Source of the DNA: Larix sibirica
Lineage: Eukaryota; Streptophyta; Pinopsida; Pinales; Pinaceae
Direction: 5' to 3'
DNA: 11,132 bases
Assembly: GCA_004151065.3 (NCBI GenBank)
Contig: NWUY0303896735.1
Coordinates: 1 to 11,132, forward strand
Positions within the stretch are counted from its first letter, which is position 1; each line of letters starts with the position of its first letter. Below, one piece after another: positions 1 to 8,861 of the stretch. Made by a program: the position numbers and the translations under genes. The notes below the pieces were generated by a model, which was given only the letters and a program-made list of their open reading frames with translations, was not told the origin of the DNA and searched no databases.

Positions 1-784
1 CCTCTTTGACTTGGGAGATGTGCCCCTAGTCCTAGCCGAGAGATGTGCCCCTGCTTCTACTGAGAGGATGATGACACCCAGTCTTCATCACTGAGTATAT
101 TGTAGATATTGAAGCCTGTCTACATGCAGTATCAACTATCATTGAATAATTCATGCCATTCAGAAGTGATTCCTAATGCCAGTTCAACCATAGAGTGATC
201 CTGAGGAGATTTGATCAGAGGAGGAGAACCAATACTTTAAGTGTTCCCCAGAAGCATCCTCTGAAGCTTAGTGCACATATCAAGAGAATCCATATGCTCT
301 ATATTCATCATCATAGCATATCCAATGGAAGATCCTTCTCTTCTTTCATGATTAGAAAACATTCACACTTAGTACTGTAAGAATTCTTGTATTTGAAGTT
401 CGTTGAGGGAACTGAGGTTGTAATGCCATCTGTTGATGTATCAAACTCTTGAACATGGTTAATTATTGTTCATATGCTTCAACTTAATGCATTCAGTGCT
501 TCAATTGATAAATTCGAAAGCATAAGAGATTCTTTGTATGACTTTTTCCAAAGCTAGCTCATTAGCACATGCAATTTGACTAGTTTTGCAATATTTGACC
601 ATTGGAGCTCATTAAGCAATAATTTACTGTTCTTCCAAGCATATGAAGTTCTTGAAATCCTACTGAATACCATCCATGTCATCTCCTGGGAATTTGTAAC
701 CCTCTTAGGCTATTTGGAAGAGTTTGAAAACTATTTAGCTGAGCAATCCAATCTAGCGCACTCTCTATTCCTAGTTTTCTTTCC
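1..784. other. Unassigned left flank, no recognisable gene
   Basis: I read both strands and found no protein family I recognise. The only longish open stretch (576-824, plus) has no domain signature and partly lies opposite the end of the gypsy remnant. If the gypsy element to the right were intact, its reverse transcriptase should lie here on the minus strand, but I see none of the expected motifs. The element is therefore either truncated or decayed beyond reading. A 13-base motif occurs twice near the left edge (15-27 and 40-52, 25 bp apart). Nothing else stands out. Confidence 0.5.
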
Positions 785-1178
785 ATCCTTCTTTACCAAA
801 ATCACATTTTTAAATCCATTATAAATCATATTTCCAGGTTCTACCCAACAATAGATGACAAGCATCCATTGATAATACATCACACATCATAGTTTCACTA
901 TAATTGGCAATCTTAAAATTTATCAAACATTCCTGAGAAACAATGACATGGTGTCCTTTTTGCAACCATGAGACCCTATAGGCCTGTGGGTTTGGTCAAC
1001 ATTTCAACTTCAATTTCTCTACAACCTTAGTAGAGACCAAATTCTCTGTTCTTCCTCTATCTACAATTAGAGAACAAAACTTACCTCCAATTCTGTACAT
1101 GGTCTTCAAAATCAATTTCCTATGGTCTGGTTCCTCCTCTAGTTGTTTGGTAGGATTCTTTAGCATCCTTATGGTCAT
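785..1178 (-). pseudogene. Ty3/gypsy retropepsin-like protease pseudogene
   Basis: This is an aspartic protease that would cut the Gag-Pol polyprotein, in the same minus-strand frame as the gag knuckle. The block KFCSLIVDRGRTENLVS (about 1082-1032) matches the active-site region usually written (I/V)DSGSSENLVS. Here the residue after the catalytic Asp (codon 1059-1061) is Arg, giving DRG instead of D-S/T-G, which should destroy activity. A TGA follows at 996. After it come YRVSWLQKGHHVIV and CHLLLGRTWKYD, the conserved region downstream of protease in plant gypsy elements. Homology becomes patchy with a frame change near 830 (GFKNVILVKKDGKK) and fades near 785. It is a decayed copy. Confidence 0.82.
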
Positions 1179-1239
1179 TAGGTTTCCTCCATCTTCAAGC
1201 TAAGATTCATCAACACTATATCCAATTATCGAATCAGTA

Positions 1240-2085
1240 GTACCTTTATCTCTCATAGCGAGATGTGTCCTACTCTCTTGCTTTCTTGTAGTATGCAGGT
1301 TTTCATGACATTCATATGCCTTATGTCTAGGTATTTGACATTTATAGCAGACGATGGCAGGTCTACCTTTTCTCCTACCTCTAGATTTTCCTTAGCAATG
1401 AGTGTTTCCTCTTCCTATGTAAGCTTAATTACCTCTTCTAGACTCTTGGGTTTCATTACCAGAGATGGTGCCTTCTTCCTTCTTTGTCCCACTACTTTTT
1501 CCTATACCAGATGTGGTTCTTGATTTGCCTCTAAATGTTTCTCTTCCTTTGTTACTGGGGTTCCTCCTTAATAACTTATTTTCTTCCTTTAGGGATAGCT
1601 AACAGGTTTCTCCAACAATCTTAATCCTCATAAAACCCAATTCATCCTAAATAGCACACTTCAACAAATTAATGCACCTTGATACAACTTCTTCTCCTTC
1701 ATCACTGTGTCCATATCTTATGGACAACTTATAGAATTCTTCGGTGTATTCTTTCACAGTCATCTCCTTCTATATCAAATTCTACAATTTCTTGTACAAA
1801 TTCAGCACGTAATCATCAAGAAATTTAGCTTTAAGTTTAGCCACCATTCTATCCCATGTCTTAATTTTATATTTTCCTTTCTTCATTTTTCCCAGCTTTA
1901 CAAAATCCCACCACAAGGATGCATGACCTTTTAACAATCCATATTTACCCTCTTGGGGTCCTCAATCTGTTCCATATCAAAGAACTTGTCCATATCTTTG
2001 ATCTAATCAATCAACTCTTATGGGTCAAGAATTCCAGAATATGTAGCCACTTCCATCCTGGGTTTCCCTCTCAAACCTGCTAGGG
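1240..2085 (-). pseudogene. gag: Ty3/gypsy gag pseudogene with CCHC knuckle
   Basis: Gag would form the cytoplasmic particle that packages element RNA. From right to left, the minus strand shows a start-proximal KPRMEVATYSG block near 2070-2035, then ELID and EDPKRV. After a frame change near 1940 comes LKGHASLWWDF (about 1935-1900), then IKTWDRMVAKLKAKF and TVKEYTEEFYKL, all hallmarks of the plant retrotransposon gag domain. A CX2CX4HX4C knuckle (CYKCQIPRHKAYEC) lies at 1308-1349. In-frame stops fall at 2018, 2003, 1782, 1770, 1647 and 1599 (lowest base of each). At the last four, the family pattern expects Gln. The true N-terminus, probably the acidic stretch between 2085 and 2430, is not resolved. 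The family call is firm and the gene is dead. Confidence 0.88.
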
Positions 2086-2431
2086 TTTTAATAATTCATT
2101 CCGCAGGGTCTTCAGCTGCTTCACCCTCTTCTCGGGGATGTTCAACTTCCACTTCATTATCACTAACATCCTAAGCCTCAATTTCACCTTCTCTCCTTTG
2201 AGTAATTTCAACAACTTCTAACCTCGCCTATATATCTCATCCAATCTACCTTCATCCGTTCGTGTGTGCTCTTCTGCTTCTTCCTCATACATGTACTTTG
2301 CGGCTAGCCATAATTTCTTCACTTACAATTCTACCCAGTCATTTTCTCCACTAGAAATGTAACCCTCAAGAACAATTCTACCCAGAACTTTCCTCTAGCT
2401 GGAATTATTCACTCGTATGACACTCCTGTTG

Positions 2432-2439
2432 TGATACCA
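2432..2439 (-). other. Primer-binding-site-like sequence (initiator tRNA-Met type)
   Basis: On the minus strand this reads TGGTATCA, the first eight bases of the usual plant PBS complementary to the 3' end of initiator tRNA-Met. Of the next four positions, two differ from that consensus (CAAC instead of GAGC). It sits upstream of gag and two bases after a CA dinucleotide ending at 2442, as expected at the junction between a 5' LTR and the internal region. The match is short, so the evidence is mainly positional. Confidence 0.5.
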
Positions 2440-2441
2440 CT

Positions 2442-3660
2442 TGACCTAAAGTATCCTATTGTTACAAGCCTTGCATATCATAATGCGCATATGATAAACA
2501 CATAATGGACAACCAAGCACTCACAGTGGAAAAATTAAATACAATAAAGAGGTCCTCAACTTCTCTATCAATTCATTAACTCAAAAAAACTTTTAGTTAC
2601 AACCTACAAATAATATCTATGCCCCTGGTCTAAGTCTCAAGTGGTTTACAATACATATTCCTACCATTTACAGGTCTTTAACTTCGTTTCCTTTCTTTTC
2701 CTCTCTTTTTCCTGTCAAATGCCTTTTTTTTTCTCCTCTTGCTCTTTCTTTCAATAAATCCTCCACCGCCTTCACTAGAAGCTTCCCCAAGATTCATACT
2801 CATTCCACATTGAAAATCTCGGTCTCTTCAAATTAAATGAGAAATTAAGACATCATCTGGGTTCTTCGATCCCAGTCCCAAATCGTACATCATAATGATT
2901 TTCCCAGATCCACCATTAAATTTTGTCATGTTCTGCAATAAATCTTCACCAACAGACTCATATTCCGCCCTCTTGTTCTTCATCGTGAAGTGTCATTGCA
3001 TTGGTCCATTGTCGGTGCCCGATCGACCCCTCCCAAATCATCTTGTTGAATCTACTCCGAATGCCGACATTGATCGCCAGTTGGCCCTTTCCTTTTGACT
3101 TCTTCAAACTCTCACCTTGTTAACAACCCCAATGTACAACCTCTGATGTTTCCTTGCACATGCCATCGTGGTTTCCCCGTTGACCTGTTCTATAATTGCT
3201 CGTTTGTGCTTTGTCGATATGAACTCGTCGATGCACTATCGGTTCTGGTCCAATGGTCCCGTTTTTGTTGAAATCCAATACGTCGGGCTTTCCCAGCTGT
3301 TAACTCTTTCACAATCCCAATGAAAATCCATGATAAACACTCATTGATGCTTCCATGACTTTCCCATATTGGCAGAGTGTTGAAAACCCCAACACGCCAA
3401 CTCCAATGCTCTGACCATGATCCATTGGCCTCCGCAACATGAACTTTCCTGTTATGATCCGATGGATGCAATTCATCCCGATGACCATTCAGACGGCTCC
3501 AATGATCCTACATCAGGATACGTCAACATATAAGTAGGTATCAACGATCGAAATGTTCCAGATATTCGTCTAATAGGATCCAATGACCCAGATTCATGCA
3601 CAGGATTAGAAAAACCATATGATTCAAGGAAAAGAAATGCCTTATGACATAACTAAAACA
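2442..3660 (-). repeat. Candidate 5' LTR of the gypsy element, outer limit undetermined
   Basis: This stretch has no recognisable gene. Because it lies directly upstream of the PBS-like site, at least its left part should be the element's 5' LTR, ending in TCA at 2442 on the minus strand. The second LTR is not in the window, so length and outer boundary cannot be fixed, and the end coordinate is only an upper limit set by the next repeat. Content: an AT-rich section (2450-2690), a pyrimidine-rich tract on plus (2688-2753), and a more GC-balanced section (2880-3600) with CCAATG recurring at 3129, 3250, 3317, 3403, 3499 and 3580. Open frames here (for example minus 3190-3471) show no domain. 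Confidence 0.35.
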
Positions 3661-3661
3661 C

Positions 3662-3700
3662 GGGTAAAATAATATTTTTTACAAAATATACCAATAATAT
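3662..3700 (+). repeat. Left part of 78-bp AT-rich repeat copy 1, split by the LINE
   Basis: This sequence aligns with 10302-10338 on the far side of the LINE. Both have an A/T run, then a T-run followed by ACAAAATA and an ACC-bearing segment. Joined to 10259-10301 it makes a first copy of a 78-bp unit, of which 10302-10375 is the second. The LINE therefore cut copy 1 in two. Confidence 0.75.
3682..3700 (+). repeat. Target-site duplication, left copy (19 bp)
   Basis: The sequence CAAAATATACCAATAATAT is identical to 10240-10258. The next bases differ on both sides (A versus G before, A versus T after), so the repeat is exactly 19 bp. It directly abuts the poly(A) end of the minus-strand LINE, as target-primed reverse transcription predicts. 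Confidence 0.93.
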
Positions 3701-3701
3701 A

Positions 3702-3709
3702 TTTTTTTT
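3702..3709 (-). other. LINE poly(A) tail (A8)
   Basis: The plus strand has eight T between two A (3701 and 3710), so the minus strand ends in A8 next to the target-site duplication. This is the usual 3' terminus of an L1-type insertion. The extra base at 3701 is either a mutated tail base or part of the junction. Confidence 0.85.
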
Positions 3710-4491
3710 AACAGAAACGAGTAAGAAGCTTTTATATAAAAGTGAAACAGAGGTTATAGAATAATGCGAGCAGACTGTTCTCAAAGGAGTAGAACTACCA
3801 TAACACCTTGCTCGTCTTTTTCCAGCTTGTAATGTTCATGATAATTTCCTATTCTATGGAGACTATATCTCCTTACAAAATTCCCTAGTAGCAAAATACA
3901 GAAGCAAAACATTGTTGAAAAGTAGTAACGTCCATCCTTAGAGAAACTACACTGCTTTTGCTACCAGCAAAGCCAAAATTACTTCTCGGCTAGACTTCAG
4001 AAACATCATAAAGTAAATCAAAATTGTTCCTACAGAACCCAAAAAACCCATAACTAGAGTTGAAGCGCAAACGCTGGTGGCAAAGATCGAATTACTGGTG
4101 AAGAATATCCACATTGGTCCCTTTGTTTCCTCCCGCCGAGCCTCCAACGCCTCCTTGTGAATCCAGGGTGTTTTATTTATTTATTTCAGCTCTCATGCTG
4201 TCAATCTTAGATATTTGGCATCCAATTTGACAGAACAGGGACAACCCTTGTCGAGGGTTTCTGCCAGGCTAGCAACCTGCTCAGTAATCTTACTGTTGCT
4301 GCTTCAGATGCAAAGAAGGTCCGAGAACTTGGAGGTGGCCCCTATGTTGATCAAAGCTTCGTTGCGGATGTATCCCATAGTTGTAGAGTGCAAGAGGGTG
4401 GGGATTTGTTCACTCCATACCAAGGAGATTTTCCACTTCCAAATGCAAGAAGAGCTTTGTTGTCTCTCCATTATAGTAAAAAAACGCAAAA
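3710..4491 (-). other. LINE 3' untranslated region
   Basis: This stretch of about 780 bases lies between the ORF2 stop (TAG at 4494-4492) and the poly(A). It has no known domain. A minus-strand frame at 3947-4147 could encode 66 residues with a strongly hydrophobic middle (around LVMGFLGSVGTILIYFMMF), and another at 4304-4531 overlaps the ORF2 end. Neither belongs to a family I recognise and both are probably chance. Plus-strand frames here (for example 4215-4619) are antisense to the element and are not annotated. Confidence 0.75.
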
Positions 4492-5084
4492 CTAAGGGAC
4501 CCAGATGTTCCCATAAACCTGTTGATTGCAAACCAAGACTCCACAGTCAAGAATTACTCCTATGTTTTCCATTCCATCTGCTTGCTGGTTGTTATATCTC
4601 AACAGATGAAGGAAGTTAATAGCTTTGTATTCATTGACGATGCATTTGAGGAGATGATTTGTCTTGGTGATATGAGTCTTATGGTTCTTCGTCAGGTTTC
4701 TAGATTCCCTAATGACCAACATTGTGTCGCCGAATACCACTAGGTCCTCAATTCCTTCCTTCCTTGCTAGTTCCAAAACTTTGATCAAGGCTATCCATTC
4801 TGCACTATGGTTGGACCTCCTACCAATTCCCCAGGAAAATTCTTTTAGCTTGTTTCCCTCAGAGTCAAAGAGGACTCCTCCTGCACCTGCCAACCGAGGG
4901 TTTCCTTTCGAGGCACCATCGAAGAACAACGAGTTGCATCCAATTTTATTTTTCCAGGTTTGAAAGTCTTCAACGCTCATTCTTAGGTGCCAGTTCTGAG
5001 AATTGGGTCTCTTGGGGGGTTGGGCCAAAAAAATAAAGGGGGATGGAGACAGAAAGTCAGAAGCCCAAACTTTTTCCTCTATTG
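4492..5084 (-). pseudogene. ORF2 C-terminal RNase H domain
   Basis: This would degrade the RNA strand of the RNA-DNA hybrid after copying. The minus-strand frame is open from 5103 to the stop at 4492, with TGA at 5104 just before it. Acidic residues of an RNase HI-like fold are in place: FFDGASKGNPR (Asp codon 4915-4917), HSAEWIALIKVLELA (Glu 4798-4800), VVFGDT (Asp 4726-4728) and LLRYNNQQADG (Asp 4576-4578). The last block corresponds to the usual R-x-x-N-x-x-A-D pattern. The tail CNQQVYGNIWVP ends as in related plant elements. The domain itself has no internal stop. Confidence 0.92.
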
Positions 5085-5379
5085 TCAGTGGTTCTTTGTG
5101 GAATCATTCCCCTTGTGGATAAGGATTCCACCCAGAGAGCCTTTGTAGAGGCACAATTTTTCCCGGGGTGGATCTCTTTTCTTCGAATATTTCCTTATTC
5201 CTAGTTGTCCATAACTTCCAGCAGATGAATTTTGGGAGAGCTTCCCAAGCTCTTTTGAAGTCCAGTTTGCTGGAGAACGTACCGTGATAATAATATTTCC
5301 AGCAAGCAAAAAGATCATTCTAGTTTGTTGGCAGGGTCAGACCGAAATGCAGATCTTGATACGCTTGATGCCAAACCTC

Positions 5380-5650
5380 TTGGGAGAATTTACACTCTAG
5401 AAAAAGATGCTCAATTGTTTCTTCCAATTCTTTGCAAAGAATACATCTCCCAGGTCCTTCAATTCCCCTTTTCCTAAGGTTCTCCGCGGTTAGCATTTTG
5501 CGGTGAGCAAGAGTCCAAGTGAAGGAGTTAATTTTTGGGAGCCCGTCCTTATCCCAAACTTTGTTCCATTTTTTATCCTTGTTTTTGTTGTTGTTGAGGC
5601 CATCCACATCACGATATCCATCCTTGATAGAGTACGAACCTGACTTTCCC
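5380..5650 (-). pseudogene. ORF2 zf-RVT domain
   Basis: This is the zinc-binding region found between reverse transcriptase and RNase H in many plant LINEs. It shows YSIKDGYRDV, KVWDKDGLPKINSFTW, HRKMLTAENLRKRG, then a CX2CX8HX4C cluster (CILC to HLFLEC) at 5392-5445. It belongs to an open stretch on the minus strand from 5829 to the stop at 5320, one of the longest undamaged parts of ORF2. All four metal ligands are present. Zinc binding is inferred from the family. Confidence 0.9.
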
Positions 5651-6399
5651 CATCCTCTTATATCATTCAAATTTCGATGTACAAGAATCGAACCGTGAAG
5701 CATAGAGAGGAAGGCGTTGAAATATGAAATGAGATGGTCCGGGATCTCCAAGTCGATCCAACCAGCCCATATTCCACGGTTTGTCCAGGAGGACAGATCA
5801 TATAATGTGAGAATGTTTGCATGATCCATCCAATTATCTAATTCTGAGAAGACCTGTGAAAAATTGGCAGGGGAGGTTGAGCCTAAGTTCTCATGCTAAA
5901 TTCTAATTTATTTTCCATTTCTAGGGATGCAGTAGAGGTGATCTTGAATGATGAATGCCGCCCTCTTTCATAGGTACCAGATTGGGGTGTCGCTTCCATC
6001 TTGATCGATTTCTTCCACACACCTTCTTCTGCCTCTAGTCATGTATTTTTTATGAAGGATCTCCTTCCACCACGTTTTTTTCCCAGAGACTATTCTCCAA
6101 ACAATTTTGGCTCCTAGAGCTAGATTCATAATCATTGGGTCTCTTACCCCAATACCTCCATATATTTTAGTCCTACAGACCCTTTCCCAATTCACCAAGT
6201 GGATTTTTTTGTGTTATTGGATTTTCCTCACCACCAAAAATTTTTGAATTCTTTCGCAGTAGACTTCATTACTTTTTTAGGAGCTAAGGAAATTGAACAA
6301 GCATAGAGGGGTATGCTGAAAGAATGGAATTGATGAGGACAAGCTTGCCTTCCAGATTGAGCCACTTGGATCCCCAAGAGGTGATTTTATTTTTTATCT

Positions 6400-7440
6400 T
6401 TTCAATCAGCCCTTGCCAATCAACGACCCTCTTTTTCGCTTTTAAAATTGGGATCCCCATGTAGTTGAAAGAGTTCCATGATGCATTTCCTTCAAAACCA
6501 AAGATCCTTGCTATCCTAGCCAGAGTCCCTGGGGGAAAATTCCATCCGTAAAAATTTGACTTAGCATAGTTTACTTTACCATCTTAAGCTTTTAGAAAGG
6601 TGGACAATGCACAGTTAAATCTCTCATCAATGATTGAGGATGCACCCCCAAGCATAATGGTATCATCGACGAACTGAGCATGATTGACGACTTTGACTCC
6701 TCTAGCTATCTTCAATCCTTTTAATTCACCAGAGTCTTGCAGATGCTGAAGCTTCTTTCTCATCGATTCTGCCACCAACAGGTAAAGAAAAGGGGACATG
6801 GGGTAACCTTGCCGAAGTCCCCTAGAAGCTTGGAAAAAATTTGTGGGCCTGCCATTTACTAAAGGAGCAATCTAGGGGCTGCTAATGCAAGATTTTACCC
6901 ATCTAACAAATCTTTGGGAGAAACCAAATTTAATCATAATTTCAAATAGGAAAAAGTGATTTACTATATCAAAAGCATTAGCCATGTCCAATTTTATATC
7001 CATACCTTGTTGCTTTTTTTCCATGCTGGAGTGGATAGCTTCCTGGACGATGATGATATTGTCGAGTATCTGACGTCCTGAAATGAAACCTCCTTGAGAG
7101 TCTGAGATGAGGCGACTCATGATGCTTTTCATTCTAGTGGTAAGGATTTTTGAAAGGATCTTATAGGAGGTGTTGCAAAGAGAGATCGACCTGAAATGAT
7201 CAATCGAGAGAGGGTTCTTTTCTTTAGGGATTAAGGCCAGGAAGGATGAGTTAGTGGCCCCACTGATTTGTCTTTCTGGTCCAGTTAAGCATTCTTTTTT
7301 AGGTAGTCTTTTATAATTTCCAATGCTGCTCTGTAGAAATTGATGGTGAACCCATCTGGACTGGGTGCTTTGTCAGCGTGGAGGGACCAGATTGCATTTT
7401 TTTATCTCAAATTCCATGATTGGCTTAGATAGCTATCAGT
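6400..7440 (-). pseudogene. ORF2 reverse transcriptase domain (decayed)
   Basis: This is an L1-type reverse transcriptase. Blocks in order: AIWSLHADKAPSPDGF (about 7395-7345), ALIPKEKNPLSI then FRSISLCN, SQGGFISGRQILDN, KLDMANAFDIVNH (first catalytic Asp codon 6986-6988), ASRGLRQGYPMSPF and QFVDDTIM (the two Asp codons at 6667-6662). GYP replaces the usual GDP, and FVDD the usual FADD. There are paired stops at 7436/7433, single stops at 6872 (after SCISSP) and 6584 (after STFLKA), and frame changes at 7396 and in the A-run at 7295-7300. The thumb and connection follow leftward (YMGIPILKAKKRVVDW, WLNLEGKLVLINS) to about 6310. Confidence 0.93.
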
Positions 7441-8059
7441 TTTCAGTATCAAAGATGAGCAAAGGAATACCAGAAAGGATATTGGCTTGTGATTCTGCGT
7501 CTGCTTCATCGTTGTTAGTGTAGAGGTCACGGAAGTGGTTGAAAGCATGAATCTTCAACTCCTCCTGACCGGAAAACTTGCTCCCATTTTTGTCTTTCAG
7601 TTCCTTGATAGTGTTGTCACTGAGCCGGGCCTTGGATTGCTTGTGGAAGTAATCAGTGTTGCTATCTCCTCCTTTTAACCACATTTTTCTAGATTTCAAT
7701 CTCCACACTTCTTCCTCTTGTCTGGAAGCATTTAAAATTTTCAGATTCAGCTCCTTTTCCTGGAACAGAGAGAAGAACATCACCACTTCATTCTCTAGTC
7801 TGGAGTGGAGGGCAGCTAGATCAGTTTGAAGATTAAACTTGAGTTGGCCAGGGTTCTTATAAGTAGTTTTGGCCCATCTCTTTAGTGCAGAGCGCACGGA
7901 TCTGAGTTTAGTTCTCCCAAATGTAGCTGGACGACCCGAAGCAACGAAGGTTCCAAGCGTTTTGAACTAGATCAAAACAATTAATATCTTGCAGCCAAAG
8001 CGGGTTGAACCAGAAAGGAATGGGTCCAAGGTTAACCGGGGAAGAGAGGACCAGGGTGA

Positions 8060-8745
8060 TGGGATTGTGATCAGAAACAATAGAAGGAAGGACATGGGAG
8101 GTTGGGAGAAGGTGTTTGAAGGAATGTAGAACTTACCAGAAATCTCTCCAACCTTGCCACAATGTGACCTATGCCAATTCTTCTATTGTTCCAGGTATAC
8201 TTCCCATTCTTCAAAGGAATATACAATATGTCCAAGTCAGAAATTAGGCCCTCCATCTTTTCACCAAAGGGATCCCTGACCTTTGTGCCTCAACGCTTTT
8301 CCTGCTGCTATTTAGTAGCATTGAAATCTCCTGCAATGATAAGGTCTTTCCTACACTGGTCCTCTTTTAGCTTTGAGTGATCTTCCCAAAAATTTGTCTT
8401 GTCCCTGTAATGCATTGGCTCATAAACATTACAGATGAAGAGTGAATTAATGCTATCCTTTTCCTGAATTTCGGTTAGGAGCCAGTGATGGCCTTCCCTG
8501 ATTGAATTTATGGAGAATTTGTTTGAAAATAAGGTGGAAATACCCCCTGAGGATCCTCTTGATCTTAGGGATTTTCCATGGCAAGCTTTCCAGAAAAGGT
8601 GTGAGAGTGCCATAGTCTCGACGTCCTACATTTTTGTCTCTTGGATTAGCAATAAGTCTGGTCTCTCATATTTTATCATGTCTTTGATTGCTTCAACCTT
8701 GCTCGAGCCACCCAAACCCCTGTAGTTCCAAGAGACGACTTTCAT
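8060..8745 (-). pseudogene. ORF2 APE-type endonuclease domain (decayed)
   Basis: This belongs to the exonuclease-endonuclease-phosphatase fold and would cut one strand of the target. Motifs in order: SWN (Asn codon 8725-8727), QETK (Glu 8638-8640), SSGGI, CNVYEP (Tyr codon starting at 8424), IIAGDFNAT (Asp codon starting at 8328), KYTWNNRR, RLERFLVS, and after a frame change near 8133 IVSDHNPI with the catalytic His at 8067-8069. Stops lie at 8626 (just after QETKM), 8308 and 8290. The usual RLDRFLVS is RLERFLVS here. All metal-binding and catalytic positions I can identify are retained, so loss of function comes from the stops and the frameshift. Confidence 0.92.
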
Positions 8746-8861
8746 TATTTCTTGATCGATTGGGATCCTGCTCGAAATCTGCCGTCCGTTTTTGCCCCTC
8801 CTAGATTTTTGGCGTTTCGGAGAAGTTTTGTTTCCTCTAGGATATTCAGCCTTCCCAATTC

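Larger units (their letters stand above)
785..2430 (-). mobile_element. Ty3/gypsy LTR retrotransposon remnant, gag-pro part
   Basis: Read on the minus strand, this segment gives in order a gag domain, a CCHC zinc knuckle, a retropepsin-like domain and the short conserved region after protease that contains CHLLLG. That order is typical of plant Ty3/gypsy (Metaviridae) elements. Most of it lies in a single frame from about 1930 to 996, broken by stop codons, with one frame change near 1935-1950 and another near 830. Reverse transcriptase, RNase H and integrase should follow leftward but are not recognisable, so the copy is incomplete. A primer-binding-like site at 2432-2439 on the same strand supports the orientation. 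The remnant is non-functional. Confidence 0.88.
4492..8745 (-). pseudogene. LINE ORF2 pseudogene: EN, RT, zf-RVT, RNase H
   Basis: ORF2 would nick target DNA and reverse-transcribe the element RNA at the nick. I chose the ATG at 8745-8743 because it begins MKVVSWNYRGLG, the canonical start of plant L1 ORF2. The stop is TAG at 4494-4492, giving about 1,418 codons, a normal length. Domains run endonuclease (8745-8060), reverse transcriptase (about 7440-6400), zf-RVT (about 5650-5380) and RNase H (about 4930-4560). In-frame stops (lowest base) are at 8626, 8308, 8290, 7436, 7433, 6872, 6584, 6228, 5968, 5908, 5896, 5320 and 5104. Frame changes lie near 8133, 7940, 7396, 7297, 6285 and 6207, three of them in or beside A-runs. 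The catalytic residues I could identify in each domain are still present. Confidence 0.94.

Noticed and set aside
2688-2753. Purine-rich tract on minus as a polypurine tract before a 3' LTR
   Set aside because: It is upstream of gag and the PBS-like site in the element's orientation, where a polypurine tract is not expected, and it is interrupted by non-purine bases.
3190-3471. Minus-strand 93-codon frame in the candidate LTR
   Set aside because: I recognise no domain, it has no partner genes, and its position in a presumed LTR makes chance openness likely.
4215-4619. Plus-strand frame of 134 codons
   Set aside because: It is antisense to the LINE 3' UTR and the end of ORF2 and has no recognisable domain.
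5085-5318. Minus-strand 77-codon frame
   Set aside because: The neighbouring minus frame here carries the plant LINE pattern (LPKFICWKLW, RNKEIFE) continuous with zf-RVT and RNase H, so this frame is a shadow.
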